Shown here piece by piece: positions 15,571 through 24,430 of a stretch of 32,147 nucleotides of DNA. Under the pieces are notes generated by a model, which saw only the letters and a program-made list of their open reading frames with translations, searched no databases and had not been told where the DNA came from. The position numbers were made by a program, and so were the translations under genes. The DNA lies in NCBI GenBank assembly GCA_009773515.1, contig WSXX01000039.1, forward strand, positions 1-32,147. Reading direction: 5' to 3'. Origin of the DNA: Bacteroidota bacterium (lineage in GTDB: Bacteria > Bacteroidota > Bacteroidia > Bacteroidales > Lentimicrobiaceae). How positions within the stretch are numbered: position 1 is the first letter of the stretch; each line of letters starts with the position of its first letter.

Positions 15571-16587
15571 CTATTTCTTTTGAATTAGTTTTTTCAGGCC
15601 CGGACTTGTCCAGGTTTCATATTGTCCATCTGCATTTGTGTAGATAAAATGGGCTTCCAACTCAGTGTTGCTTTCCAGAAATTCCTTTGCTTTTTCTACT
15701 CCCATTACCATAAAAGCTGTTGCATAGGCATCGGCAGTCATACAATCATTGGCCATTACGGATGTGCTCAGCAAGGCATGGGTTACAGGGAATCCGGTTT
15801 TTGGATCGATGGTATGAGAATACCTTTTCCCGTCTTTTACGAAGAATCTGCGATAGTTGCCTGATGAGGCCAGTGCTTTGTCTTCAAGCTCCACAATTGC
15901 ATCAAGAGCTCTTTCGTCATCAGCTTCTTTTGATGGTTTCTCAATCCCGACTTTCCAAAGTGTTCCGTCTGGTTTCTTACCTTTGGCCAGTACTTCACCT
16001 CCTACATCTACCAAAAAAATATTAATTCCTCTGTCCATCAGCATTTTACCTATCAAGTCGGCTGAATAACCTTGTGCGATGGCATTGTAATCAATCTTTA
16101 TTTCAGGCATTTCTTTGATCAATTTACCATCAACCAGCGATATTTTCCTGTAATCAACATACTGCAGCAGGCTATCTACCTGAGCACTGTCGAGTTTCAT
16201 TGGGTCAGTAAATCCAAAACCCCAGGCATTGGTCAGCGGCATAGTTGTTATATCGAATGCTCCTTTTGTTGCTTCTGAAACTTCGATGGATTTTTTGAAT
16301 ATTGTTGTAAAGTCATCGTCGGCAATTGTGCCGGGGTCATTATTATTGAAACGTGAAATAATAGATTCAGGTAAATAGACTGAGGCGGATCTGTCAAATG
16401 CTCTGAAGAAACTGTCAATTTCAGGCTGCAGATTGCGGTTTTCTGCATCAAAATAAGTAATGGCATAATAGGTTCCCTGTGCCATTCCATTCAACTTTAC
16501 TTCATTTTCTGTGGTTAATCTTCCGCAGAATGTAAAATTTGCTGCGATAGCCAGACTTAGTGAAAACAGGATTAACTTATTTTTCAT
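15571..16587 (-). CDS. apbE: FAD:protein FMN transferase
   Basis: ApbE transfers FMN from FAD to a threonine through a phosphoester bond; its substrates here should be NqrB and NqrC, encoded upstream. The 338 residues begin MKNKLILFSLSLAIAANFTFCGR, an export signal with a possible lipid cysteine. Family signatures are GMAQGTYYAITYFD, YNAIAQGYSADLI, VDVGGEVLAKGKKPDG, SGNYRRFFV, HTIDPKTGFPV and the Mg-binding MTADAYATAF. An upstream frame to 16635 adds 16 residues before this signal and is not preferred. It follows nqrF but a terminator lies between them and a candidate promoter is at 16610-16617. Confidence 0.94.
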   Translation of the reverse strand: MKNKLILFSLSLAIAANFTFCGRLTTENEVKLNGMAQGTYYAITYFDAENRNLQPEIDSFFRAFDRSASVYLPESIISRFNNNDPGTIADDDFTTIFKKSIEVSEATKGAFDITTMPLTNAWGFGFTDPMKLDSAQVDSLLQYVDYRKISLVDGKLIKEMPEIKIDYNAIAQGYSADLIGKMLMDRGINIFLVDVGGEVLAKGKKPDGTLWKVGIEKPSKEADDERALDAIVELEDKALASSGNYRRFFVKDGKRYSHTIDPKTGFPVTHALLSTSVMANDCMTADAYATAFMVMGVEKAKEFLESNTELEAHFIYTNADGQYETWTSPGLKKLIQKK

Positions 16588-16609
16588 TTCAAATTGTATT
16601 TTGGATATG

Positions 16610-16617
16610 CGAAAGTA
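16610..16617 (-). promoter_or_regulatory. -7 element TACTTTCG upstream of apbE
   Basis: On the minus strand TACTTTCG is a one-mismatch form of TAnnTTTG, with a T-rich -33 region that overlaps the T run of the upstream terminator. It lies 22 nt before the apbE start and would let apbE be expressed separately from nqr. Confidence 0.35.
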
Positions 16618-16634
16618 CTGATAATTCCTGCACA

Positions 16635-16666
16635 CAAAAAAAAAGCACCGTAATTAACGGTGCTTT
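16635..16666 (-). terminator. Rho-independent terminator between nqrF and apbE
   Basis: Read on the minus strand, AAAGCACCGT (16666-16657) pairs with ACGGTGCTTT (16651-16642), loop TAATT, then a T run to about 16635. The 10-bp stem and long T run make it convincing. It ends the nqrABCDEF transcript 24 nt after the nqrF stop. Confidence 0.88.
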
Positions 16667-16690
16667 AAGCAGAAACTTATCAAATAGAGT

Positions 16691-17935
16691 TTATCCTCCA
16701 AAGTCGTCAAATGCGATGTTTTCTTTTGGAACTCCCAGATTGTCTAGCATTTTAAAAACAGCCGAGTTCATCATCGGAGGACCGCAAAGGTAGAATTCGA
16801 TTTCTTCCGGCTCAGGGTGCTTACTGAGGTAGTTATCCAGCACAACCTGATGAATAAATCCGGTGTATCCTGTCCAGTTGTCTTCAGGAAGTGGTTCCGA
16901 CAATGCGATATTGAATTTGAAATTCGGGAAATCTTTTTCGATGGCTGAAAATTCATCATCATAGAAAACTTCACGCATTGATCTGGCGCCATACCAATAG
17001 GTTACTTTCCGGTTGGTTTTTTCAGTGTGAAACATATGAAAAATCTGCGACCTGAGAGGAGCCATACCTGCACCACCTCCGATATAGAGCATTTCTTTGC
17101 CGGTATCCTTGATATGAAATTCTCCGTAAGGTCCTGAAACCATTACTTTATCGCCGGGTTTGCGCGAGAAGATGTAAGAAGAACAAATTCCCGGATTCAC
17201 GTTCATAAACTGATTTTTTGCTCTGTCCCATGGTGGGGTAGCAATACGGATATTCAGCATAACAATATTTCCTTCAGCAGGATGATTGGCCATTGAATAC
17301 GCCCTGAAAATGGGTTCCGGATTTTTCATTTTCAGATCCCATATTTTTAGTTTATCCCAGTCTTCGCGGAATTTGTCTTCAACTATAATGTCTTTGAAAT
17401 CAACATCAACTTTGGGAACATCAATCTGAATGTATCCACCGGATTGAAAATCAAGGGTTTCACCTTCAGGCAACTTTACAACAAATTCTTTGATAAAGGT
17501 TGCAACATTCCGGTTGCTAACCACTTCGCATTCCCATTTTTTGATACCGAATATTTCTTTGGGAATTCCGATTTTCAGGTCGCCTCTAACCTTAACCTGA
17601 CAACCAAGGCGCCAGTTGTTCTGTTGTTCCTTGCGTGTAAAATATCCCTTTTCGGTTGGCAGAATATCGCCGGCACCTTCAAATACCTGGCATTTGCACA
17701 TGGCGCAGGTACCGCCTCCGCCACAAGCGGAAGGGAGAAATATTTTTTCTACGGCAAGTGTACTAAGCAGTGTTGAACCAGGGTCGGCTTCAAGCACAGT
17801 ATCTTCATTAATTGTAATTTTGACTTTACCTGGAGGGGTAAGCTTTGCCCTGACGTAAAGCAAGAGTCCAACCAGCATGAGTATTATGGTAAGAAATACC
17901 ACAATACTGATCAATATAATTGTTCCGGTTCCCAT
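16691..17935 (-). CDS. nqrF: Na+-translocating NADH:quinone reductase subunit F
   Basis: NqrF is the NADH-oxidising entry subunit. The 414 residues show, in order: an N-terminal TM helix (about 5-28); a plant-type [2Fe-2S] ferredoxin domain with ligands C71, C77, C80 and C112; an FAD domain with RAYSMA (211-216); and an NADH domain with GGGAGMAPLRS (286-296), LCGPPMM and the terminal FDDFGG. Electrons pass NADH to FAD to 2Fe-2S and then to the membrane subunits. An extra cysteine, C82, lies beside the cluster motif. It is the last gene of the nqr operon. Confidence 0.97.
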   Translation of the reverse strand: MGTGTIILISIVVFLTIILMLVGLLLYVRAKLTPPGKVKITINEDTVLEADPGSTLLSTLAVEKIFLPSACGGGGTCAMCKCQVFEGAGDILPTEKGYFTRKEQQNNWRLGCQVKVRGDLKIGIPKEIFGIKKWECEVVSNRNVATFIKEFVVKLPEGETLDFQSGGYIQIDVPKVDVDFKDIIVEDKFREDWDKLKIWDLKMKNPEPIFRAYSMANHPAEGNIVMLNIRIATPPWDRAKNQFMNVNPGICSSYIFSRKPGDKVMVSGPYGEFHIKDTGKEMLYIGGGAGMAPLRSQIFHMFHTEKTNRKVTYWYGARSMREVFYDDEFSAIEKDFPNFKFNIALSEPLPEDNWTGYTGFIHQVVLDNYLSKHPEPEEIEFYLCGPPMMNSAVFKMLDNLGVPKENIAFDDFGG

Positions 17936-17976
17936 ATCTGTGTTTTTCAGTTGTAGTTGTTGGTTTCCTAAGAAGT

Positions 17977-18594
17977 TCAGAGTTTAATACCCATAAAGCT
18001 CATGAATGCAATACCCATAAGCCCGGTTATAATAAATGTAATTCCCAGTCCTCTGAGTGGTTTGGGTACATTTGAATACTTGATTTTTTCCCTGATGGCA
18101 GCAATGGCAACAATAGCCAGAAACCAGCCCAGTCCACTGCCTAATCCGAACGAAGTTGCTTCGGCAACAGATGCATAATCGCGTTCCTGCATAAAGAGCG
18201 ACCCACCAAGGATAGCGCAGTTTACAGCAATAAGTGGAAGGAAAATTCCAAGCGATGCATAAAGGGTTGGAGAAAACTTTTCAATAACCATTTCTACAAG
18301 CTGCACCATAGAAGCAATAACTGCAATGAACATGATAAAACTCAGGAAACTGAGGTCTAAAGTTGCAAAGTCAGCTCCGAGCCATGATAATGCGCCTTTT
18401 CGAAGAAGATAGTTGTTAATCAGATAGTCAACAGGAACGGTAATCCCTAAAACGAAGACTACAGCAATACCGAGACCCACTGAAGTTTTTACTGTTTTTG
18501 ATACTGCCAGATAGGAACACATTCCCAGGAAGTAAGCAAAAATCATGTTGTCAATAAAGATTGACTTTACAAATATATTTAAAAGATTTTCCAT
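17977..18594 (-). CDS. nqrE: Na+-translocating NADH:quinone reductase subunit E
   Basis: NqrE is a six-helix membrane subunit that, with NqrD, holds an Fe centre coordinated by cysteines in the middle of the membrane. The 205 residues contain the expected C26 ([11 protein letters not shown]) and C126 ([11 protein letters not shown]). The sequence [20 protein letters not shown] is a family signature. The gene follows nqrD at 26 nt. Confidence 0.97.
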   Translation of the reverse strand: MENLLNIFVKSIFIDNMIFAYFLGMCSYLAVSKTVKTSVGLGIAVVFVLGITVPVDYLINNYLLRKGALSWLGADFATLDLSFLSFIMFIAVIASMVQLVEMVIEKFSPTLYASLGIFLPLIAVNCAILGGSLFMQERDYASVAEATSFGLGSGLGWFLAIVAIAAIREKIKYSNVPKPLRGLGITFIITGLMGIAFMSFMGIKL

Positions 18595-18620
18595 AATCAG
18601 TCTGTGTATTGGGTGATTGA

Positions 18621-19277
18621 CTAGTTTTCTTCCTGTAAATCAGGATTTTTTGAGCGTTGCACCCAAATAATAATACCGACAACAATCAGAGCCATCGGAG
18701 GCAGAATCATTAGCCCGTTGTTCACATAGCCCAATTCATAGAAAGCTTTTGGCATAACATGAAAACCCCATATAGTGCCAGATCCAAGCAATTCGCGGAA
18801 AAATGCAACTACAATCAGTATAATGCCATATCCAAGTCCATTACCTATACCATCAACAAATGAGGGCCAGGGTTTATTTGCCATAGCAAAAGCTTCTAGG
18901 CGACCCATGATGATGCAGTTTGTGATTATAAGTCCCACAAAAACACTAAGTTGTTTACTTACGTCGTAAACATAGGCTTTAAGTATCTGATCAACAAGAA
19001 TTACAAGTGCAGCAATAACAACAAGTTGTACAATGATTCTTATTCGTGGAGGGATAGTATTCCTCAGGAGTGAAATGAGCAGGTTTGAAATAGCTGTAAC
19101 GGCAATAACCGAAATCGACATTACAAATGCCGGTTCAAGTTTGACAGTTACGGCCAGTGCTGAACAAATTCCCAATACCTGAACTGTAATCGGATTGTCC
19201 TTACTCAGCGGCCCTATAAGCAATTTTTTGGTTTTCGCAGAGAACATTGGTTCTCTTTCAGTTTTTACGGTACTCAT
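18621..19277 (-). CDS. nqrD: Na+-translocating NADH:quinone reductase subunit D
   Basis: NqrD is the partner of NqrE, with inverted-topology membrane helices. In the 218 residues the Fe-ligand cysteines are C38 ([11 protein letters not shown]) and C121 ([10 protein letters not shown]), and [10 protein letters not shown] is a family motif. The start is the ATG at 19277, overlapping the nqrC stop as ATGA, which points to translational coupling. A longer frame to 19322 would run 49 nt into nqrC and is less likely; an internal ATG ten codons on would match the shorter N-terminus of some relatives. Confidence 0.95.
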   Translation of the reverse strand: MSTVKTEREPMFSAKTKKLLIGPLSKDNPITVQVLGICSALAVTVKLEPAFVMSISVIAVTAISNLLISLLRNTIPPRIRIIVQLVVIAALVILVDQILKAYVYDVSKQLSVFVGLIITNCIIMGRLEAFAMANKPWPSFVDGIGNGLGYGIILIVVAFFRELLGSGTIWGFHVMPKAFYELGYVNNGLMILPPMALIVVGIIIWVQRSKNPDLQEEN

Positions 19278-20035
19278 ATGGCTTTTTGATTTTTGATATA
19301 CGTTACGTAATTCTCCAGACAATCATTTATCATTGCAGAAACACCATTGCTGGTTATTGTTCCACCTGATATTCCGTCCACGCCATGAGCAGGATCAATA
19401 TTGGAGTTTGCTACACCACCTTTTACTACTTTAATAGATGTGAAATTTCCTTCTTCATCAAAGATTTTTTTGGAAGGGAATTGATTAGTAAACACTTCAA
19501 GTGATATTTCTGCTCCAAGCCCTGGTGTTTCTCCTTTGTGCCCAAAAGTTACCCCTACCACGGTATTCAGATCACCTTTCAGCGCAATGTTTCCCCAAAC
19601 AGGTCCCCAAAGGCCCATTCCATAAAGAGGGATAATGAAGATGTCCTCATTGTCAATATGGCATACAAAAATTGGGAAAACAGGCTCCTGTGCCGGCTTC
19701 CCTAATTTGATTTGCTGCTTGGCTTTGAGTTCAGTTTTAAGATCGATTAGAAAAGCCCTGCGGTCACCTTTTTCAAAAGCTCCGTTTGTGTATACACCTA
19801 TCTCCTCGCCTGCGCTGTTGATGACAATTTCCTTTACGATATATTTTTCGTAAAGTTCTTCGGCATTGGAAGTGGTTGATTCAATGTTGGCCGACCTGAG
19901 AATGTCCTGAATCTTTTCGATTTTGACATTTCGTTCCTGTGCAGGTTGCAGCAGGATGGCAGCGGCTGAAAGTATTGCTGCTACCAGGATGACCATGATA
20001 GAAGCGTATCTGAAAATATAGCCGTTACTGTACAT
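19274..20035 (-). CDS. nqrC: Na+-translocating NADH:quinone reductase subunit C
   Basis: NqrC carries a covalently bound FMN in an extracytoplasmic domain anchored by one N-terminal helix (about residues 10-30). The 253 residues include the flavinylation motif SGGTITS with the acceptor threonine at about T228, the site modified by ApbE. GLGAEIS and [14 protein letters not shown] are further family motifs. The motif has Gly where most relatives have Ala (SGATxTS), a mild variation. It overlaps nqrD by 4 nt. Confidence 0.96.
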   Translation of the reverse strand: MYSNGYIFRYASIMVILVAAILSAAAILLQPAQERNVKIEKIQDILRSANIESTTSNAEELYEKYIVKEIVINSAGEEIGVYTNGAFEKGDRRAFLIDLKTELKAKQQIKLGKPAQEPVFPIFVCHIDNEDIFIIPLYGMGLWGPVWGNIALKGDLNTVVGVTFGHKGETPGLGAEISLEVFTNQFPSKKIFDEEGNFTSIKVVKGGVANSNIDPAHGVDGISGGTITSNGVSAMINDCLENYVTYIKNQKAI

Positions 20036-20080
20036 AAATTCTTTGTTTTTTGAATTGCATTAATTGCGGTTGTTCATTTA

Positions 20081-21238
20081 TCAGGCTTTAACTGCTTTCA
20101 GCCGTTTGAGTCTGCGTTTGATGTTTGCTTCAACCACATAGTGGTCGATAAGCGGAGCAAATACATTCATCAGAAGGATGGCAAGCATCATACCTTCGGG
20201 ATATGCCGGATTTAGCACCCTGATAAGCACTGCCATCAACCCGATAAAGAAACCATAAATAAGTTTTCCTGTGTTGGTTTGTGATGCAGTCACCGGGTCG
20301 GTAGCCATATATACTGCTCCAAATGCAAATCCACCCATTACCAGATGATAATAGAAGGGCACATCCATATAAGCGTTTGAACCGGCAATATTGAGCAAGC
20401 CGCCCATAAATATGCCTCCAATGACAACTGAAAGCATTATTCTGAGGCTTCCTACTCCTGTAAAGACAAGAATTGCAGCTCCGATCAGAATGGCCAGCGT
20501 GGAGGTTTCACCTATTGAACCCGGAATTACTCCAAGGAACATATCCATAAATGAATGAGTGAAATTTACAACGCCGGAATCAATTCCAGCTGCAGCTTCG
20601 GCAAGTGGAGTAGCGCCGGAGTATGCGTCGGCTTTTTCGGCAATCCATACCTTATCTCCTGAAAGTTGAGCTGGATAAGCGAAAAACAGGAAAGCACGTG
20701 CGGTAAGGGCTGGATTCAGAATATTCATTCCGGTTCCGCCAAACACTTCTTTGCCAATTACCACTGCAAAAGCTGTGGCTACTGCTACCATCCATAACGG
20801 GATATCCGGTGGAACTACCAATGGGATCAGCATTCCGGAAACCAGAAAGCCTTCATTTACTTCATGGCCCCTGAATTGAGCAAAAGCAAATTCTATTCCA
20901 AGTCCTGTTACATATGAAACAACTATGATTGGAAGTGCTTTGCCTAATCCAAACAAGAACTTTTCGAGTAAAGCAGCTGTTTCTCCAATCGATAGAAAAT
21001 GTTGATGACCAATGTTCCACATTCCGAAAAGCAAAGCCGGTATCATGGCAATAACAACTATGCTCATGGTGCGTTTCATATCTATGCTGTCGCGGATATG
21101 ACTTCCATGGGCAGTAGTTTTGTCGGGGACAAAAAGGAAAGTTTCAAAGGCATCAAATGAGGAGTGCAGCTTCTCGAACTTTCCGCCCTTTTGAAACTGG
21201 GGCTTTATTTTGTCCAGTTGTTTTCTAAGCGCTTTCAT
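20081..21238 (-). CDS. nqrB: Na+-translocating NADH:quinone reductase subunit B
   Basis: NqrB is the large membrane subunit with covalent FMN and riboflavin and is thought to form part of the Na+ path. The 385 residues are normal length. The soluble N-terminal 55 residues precede multiple TM helices. The FMN acceptor is T210 in DAYSGATPLAEA, the substrate site for ApbE. NILNPALTARAFLFFAYP and YMATDPVTA are conserved. It lies between nqrA and nqrC in the canonical order. Confidence 0.97.
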   Translation of the reverse strand: MKALRKQLDKIKPQFQKGGKFEKLHSSFDAFETFLFVPDKTTAHGSHIRDSIDMKRTMSIVVIAMIPALLFGMWNIGHQHFLSIGETAALLEKFLFGLGKALPIIVVSYVTGLGIEFAFAQFRGHEVNEGFLVSGMLIPLVVPPDIPLWMVAVATAFAVVIGKEVFGGTGMNILNPALTARAFLFFAYPAQLSGDKVWIAEKADAYSGATPLAEAAAGIDSGVVNFTHSFMDMFLGVIPGSIGETSTLAILIGAAILVFTGVGSLRIMLSVVIGGIFMGGLLNIAGSNAYMDVPFYYHLVMGGFAFGAVYMATDPVTASQTNTGKLIYGFFIGLMAVLIRVLNPAYPEGMMLAILLMNVFAPLIDHYVVEANIKRRLKRLKAVKA

Positions 21239-21308
21239 TCAGTATTGTGTTTATTTTTAATTTTTTGAATACTTTTAACATTGACAGGTTTCGAAAAACA
21301 GTCATGTT

Positions 21309-22655
21309 TTAACTCATTTCTTTTCGCATTACCTCCAGTCCCTTGCGCACAATGGTCTGAATTTCGGTTTTTGATGTATCAATAAATTCACACAGTGCAA
21401 GGTCTTCCGGCTCAACTTCGTAAATGCCAAGATTCTCCATAAGATCAATATCATCAGTCATGATGGCTTTAACCAATTGCATGGGGTAGATGTCCATTGG
21501 GAGCACTTTTTCATATTGACCGGTCATTACAAAAGCACGTTCACCTCCATGCAGATTGGTGTCGAGTGTATATTCCTTATTTGGTGTGAGCCAGGAGAAG
21601 AATGTTCTTGAAAAGCTGTATTTCCCGATTCCAGGCAATGCCCATCCCAGAAATTCATGATAGTCTCCTTCAGGAATAACGCTCAACATGGTATCGTAGA
21701 AACTGATATAACTATCATGGCGTATTCTGGTTCCGGTCAATACATTGCCGGAAATATACCTTGGATTGCCTTCTTTGATGTTGCCTTTAATAATCGGGGC
21801 GATTTCGGCACACCTTAAAGTTTTGAAATACTGTGGTTTAATAACTTCAGAGCCGGCAAGAGCAACAGTAATTGAGGCATCGTAAACCCCTTTCAGGAAA
21901 AGATTTCCGATTGCAACAACATCCTGAACTCCTGCAAACCAAACTACATCTCCTTTATTTATTGGGTCAATGTGATGAATCTGTATGCCAACATTTCCAA
22001 CAGGGTGGGGGCCTTTAAAAGTGGTAATTTCAGTATTGGTGCTGTTGAGAAATTCCGGGGCAGTTGTATTTTCGCCAATGTTCAGGTGAATCTTACCCTC
22101 GGTGAGTTTCGAAAGCGCGTTTAAACCTGCCTGAAAAGCTTCGCCTTGTCCTTTTACAATAAAATCCAGATCAGGGGCAAGTGGTGAAGTATCAAAAGCT
22201 GAAACATAAATTGCTTTGGGTGTTTGCAAAGGATTGGCAATCACCGCATAGGGCCTCTGGCGAATCATGGTCCATAATCCGCTGCTCAGTAATTTTTCAA
22301 TAATTAATTCTTTGGAGAGCGATTTTGGCTCAGCCGTACCAAATTCAACATATGAAATGTTTTCATCGGCCTCAATCCTTATCTCAAGCAAAAGGCGTTT
22401 ATCGCCCCGCTTGATTTCAGCAATCGTACCGCTTACCGGAGAGGTAAAGGTGATGTTATCGCGGTATTTGTCAATGAAAACCGGAGAGCCTGCCTTAACT
22501 AAGTCTCCTTCTTTGACCAGCAAACGGGGAAACACTCCGATGAAGTCTGTAGGTTTTATTGCAAACATGCGCGGCGATAATACCTTTAGGTTCTTTTCAG
22601 CAGCGCCTTTTAACCTGATGTTCAGACCTTTGGTTAATTTAATGGTTTTCGGCAT
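21309..22655 (-). CDS. nqrA: Na+-translocating NADH:quinone reductase subunit A
   Basis: NqrA is the cytoplasmic subunit without cofactor. The 448 residues start MPKTIKLTKGLNIRLKGAAE, the family N-terminus, followed by a barrel-sandwich segment (GVFPRLLVKEGDLVKAGSPV). Later motifs are GPHPVGNVGIQIHHIDP and HGGERAFVMTGQYEKVLPMD. The frame extends to 22682, but the -7 element at 22695-22702 would place transcription start only a few nucleotides before that codon, so 22655 is preferred. It is the first gene of nqrABCDEF. Confidence 0.95.
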   Translation of the reverse strand: MPKTIKLTKGLNIRLKGAAEKNLKVLSPRMFAIKPTDFIGVFPRLLVKEGDLVKAGSPVFIDKYRDNITFTSPVSGTIAEIKRGDKRLLLEIRIEADENISYVEFGTAEPKSLSKELIIEKLLSSGLWTMIRQRPYAVIANPLQTPKAIYVSAFDTSPLAPDLDFIVKGQGEAFQAGLNALSKLTEGKIHLNIGENTTAPEFLNSTNTEITTFKGPHPVGNVGIQIHHIDPINKGDVVWFAGVQDVVAIGNLFLKGVYDASITVALAGSEVIKPQYFKTLRCAEIAPIIKGNIKEGNPRYISGNVLTGTRIRHDSYISFYDTMLSVIPEGDYHEFLGWALPGIGKYSFSRTFFSWLTPNKEYTLDTNLHGGERAFVMTGQYEKVLPMDIYPMQLVKAIMTDDIDLMENLGIYEVEPEDLALCEFIDTSKTEIQTIVRKGLEVMRKEMS

Positions 22656-22694
22656 AGTAGTTGATGTTTCAAACAGTCGCATTTTTTAAAGCGG

Positions 22695-22702
22695 CAAAGA
22701 TA
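22695..22702 (-). promoter_or_regulatory. -7 element TATCTTTG for the nqr operon
   Basis: On the minus strand TATCTTTG matches TAnnTTTG, 40 nt upstream of the chosen nqrA start. The -33 region is not a clean TTTG at the expected spacing. It is the only candidate in the 207-nt divergent gap. Confidence 0.5.
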
Positions 22703-22856
22703 TTGATAAACTCAAATATTTAGTTTTGTGCATGAAAAATAATCGCACATTCTTTCATTTTTCGCTAACAAAGCTACTGAAATTATCTTTCTTTGCAATA
22801 TTGATGCAGTAATTCTGTTACTTTTAAAATTAAAAACCGATCAGATTACAGTTTTT

Positions 22857-22876
22857 ATTGTTAATTAATTAACAAT
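22857..22876. promoter_or_regulatory. Perfect 20-nt palindrome in the plug-gene leader
   Basis: ATTGTTAATTAATTAACAAT is perfectly self-complementary. It lies 13 nt before the ATG of the T9SS plug gene, in the gap shared with the nqr operon. It could be an operator or a chance result of AT-rich sequence. Confidence 0.35.
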
Positions 22877-22889
22877 CAACCGTACAAAC

Positions 22890-24293
22890 ATGAAGATATC
22901 AGGCATTGTTCAAACTCAGGTCCGAATTATTTTGGCTTTGTTGCTATTTCTTTCATTTTTTAGCATTCAAGCGCAGGAGTCTGGTTCGAAACAGAAAAAG
23001 CGTGGAGCAGGAAGTGACGCTTCCGTGAAAGAAAAGCCACAAGCCGATGATTATTTTAAGGATGATTTTCTTCGTTACGAAGATTTTGTTTATCGCGAAT
23101 CTATACGTACAGTGCTTATGCATAGAGAAGGTTGGGAACTGACACCTCCCATTATTCTATATAATTCTGATGAGCGGCTTTTTCTATCATTCGATGATCT
23201 GGATGGAGATTACAAAGTGTGGCAATATACTGTTGTGCATTGCGATGCAGCCTGGAATCCTACTGATTTGTGGCAGAACGAATATATTGAAGGTTTTACC
23301 GATGATTATATCAGGGATTACCGTTTTTCATTCAATACCATACAGCCTTTCACACATTACCGGGTAACCATTCCAAATGAGTCACTTAAATTTACTTTAC
23401 CTGGAAATTATCTGTTGAAAATATATCCCGAAGGCGAGCCTGATAAACCTGCAATAACCCGCCGGTTTATGGTGGTTGATCCTAAAGTTACCGTTAAAGC
23501 AAGGGTAAAACGCGCAGGAAATCCTGAAGATTATTTTTCGCATCATGAAATTCCGTTTTCAATTTTTAATCCTGCCTATCAGATTTCTGAGCCTTACCGC
23601 GACCTGAAAGTAGTGATCATGCAAAATACACGCTGGGATAATGCCATATGGGGTCTCAAACCCTTTATGCTTCGCAACGAGGAACTTGATTATCAATATT
23701 CCGATGGGTCAAACACATTTGAGGCGGGTAATGAATTCCGGTATTTCGACATCAAAAGCCTGAGGTACAATTCTGAGCGCGTCAGGTTTATTGAGAATCG
23801 TAACGATGGTTACCACGTGGGATTATTGCCCGATGGTATTCGTGCATCCAAAGTATATGTTACATACTCCGACCTCAATGGACAAATGTTTATAAAAACA
23901 GAAGATGCCAGAGATTCATCCACCGAAGCAGAATACGTATGGGTTGATTTTTTTGTACCGCTCGAAACTCCGTTTACCGATGGTTCAGTGCATATTATGG
24001 GGGCGCTCACCGGCTGGCAGTTCAGAGCGTCGGGCGGAAATAAAGGTGAAGAACCCCTGGGAAGAATGAAGTACAATTTTGCAAGGCAGGGTTATGAAGC
24101 TCGGCTTTACCTGAAACAAGGTTATTATAACTATCTGTATGCTTTTCTGCCGAATGGCGAAACCAAAGCAGAACTGAAACGTTTGGAAGGCAGTTTACAT
24201 GAAGCCAGAAACAGCTACACCATTTTGGTTTACTATCGGGAGCCGGGCACACGCTTCGACAAACTGATAGCAGCTGAGGTAGTTGAGAATTAA
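22890..24293 (+). CDS. Type IX secretion system plug protein (DUF5103 family)
   Basis: A 467-residue exported protein. The signal peptide (RIILALLLFLSFFSIQAQE) ends at about residue 31, followed by a Lys/Gly-rich linker and the DUF5103 body: YKVWQYTVVHCDAAWNPTDL, NEYIEGFTDDYIRDYRFSF, LPGNYLLKIYPEG, RRFMVVDPKV and, near the end, ARLYLKQGYYNYLYAF. In the SprA (Sov) translocon structure from Flavobacterium a protein of this family closes the periplasmic side of the channel. It stands alone here, divergent from nqr and not beside other T9SS genes. Starting at 22890 gives a complete signal peptide. Confidence 0.88.
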   Translation: MKISGIVQTQVRIILALLLFLSFFSIQAQESGSKQKKRGAGSDASVKEKPQADDYFKDDFLRYEDFVYRESIRTVLMHREGWELTPPIILYNSDERLFLSFDDLDGDYKVWQYTVVHCDAAWNPTDLWQNEYIEGFTDDYIRDYRFSFNTIQPFTHYRVTIPNESLKFTLPGNYLLKIYPEGEPDKPAITRRFMVVDPKVTVKARVKRAGNPEDYFSHHEIPFSIFNPAYQISEPYRDLKVVIMQNTRWDNAIWGLKPFMLRNEELDYQYSDGSNTFEAGNEFRYFDIKSLRYNSERVRFIENRNDGYHVGLLPDGIRASKVYVTYSDLNGQMFIKTEDARDSSTEAEYVWVDFFVPLETPFTDGSVHIMGALTGWQFRASGGNKGEEPLGRMKYNFARQGYEARLYLKQGYYNYLYAFLPNGETKAELKRLEGSLHEARNSYTILVYYREPGTRFDKLIAAEVVEN

Positions 24294-24393
24294 ACACCGT
24301 ATTCTCAGCAGAATGTAAAAGATCAGAGTGTTATTGTCATTATTTATAAGTTGAAAAATTCAGGCCAAGACCTGATTACATTGTTTTTTCCCG

Positions 24394-24401
24394 TAAGTTT
24401 G
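24394..24401 (+). promoter_or_regulatory. -7 element TAAGTTTG upstream of dnaX
   Basis: TAAGTTTG matches TAnnTTTG, 29 nt before the dnaX ATG. No clear -33 TTTG at 19-20 nt is visible. Confidence 0.45.
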
Positions 24402-24430
24402 ACCTTCCAAAACTCAATACCCATTTACTG

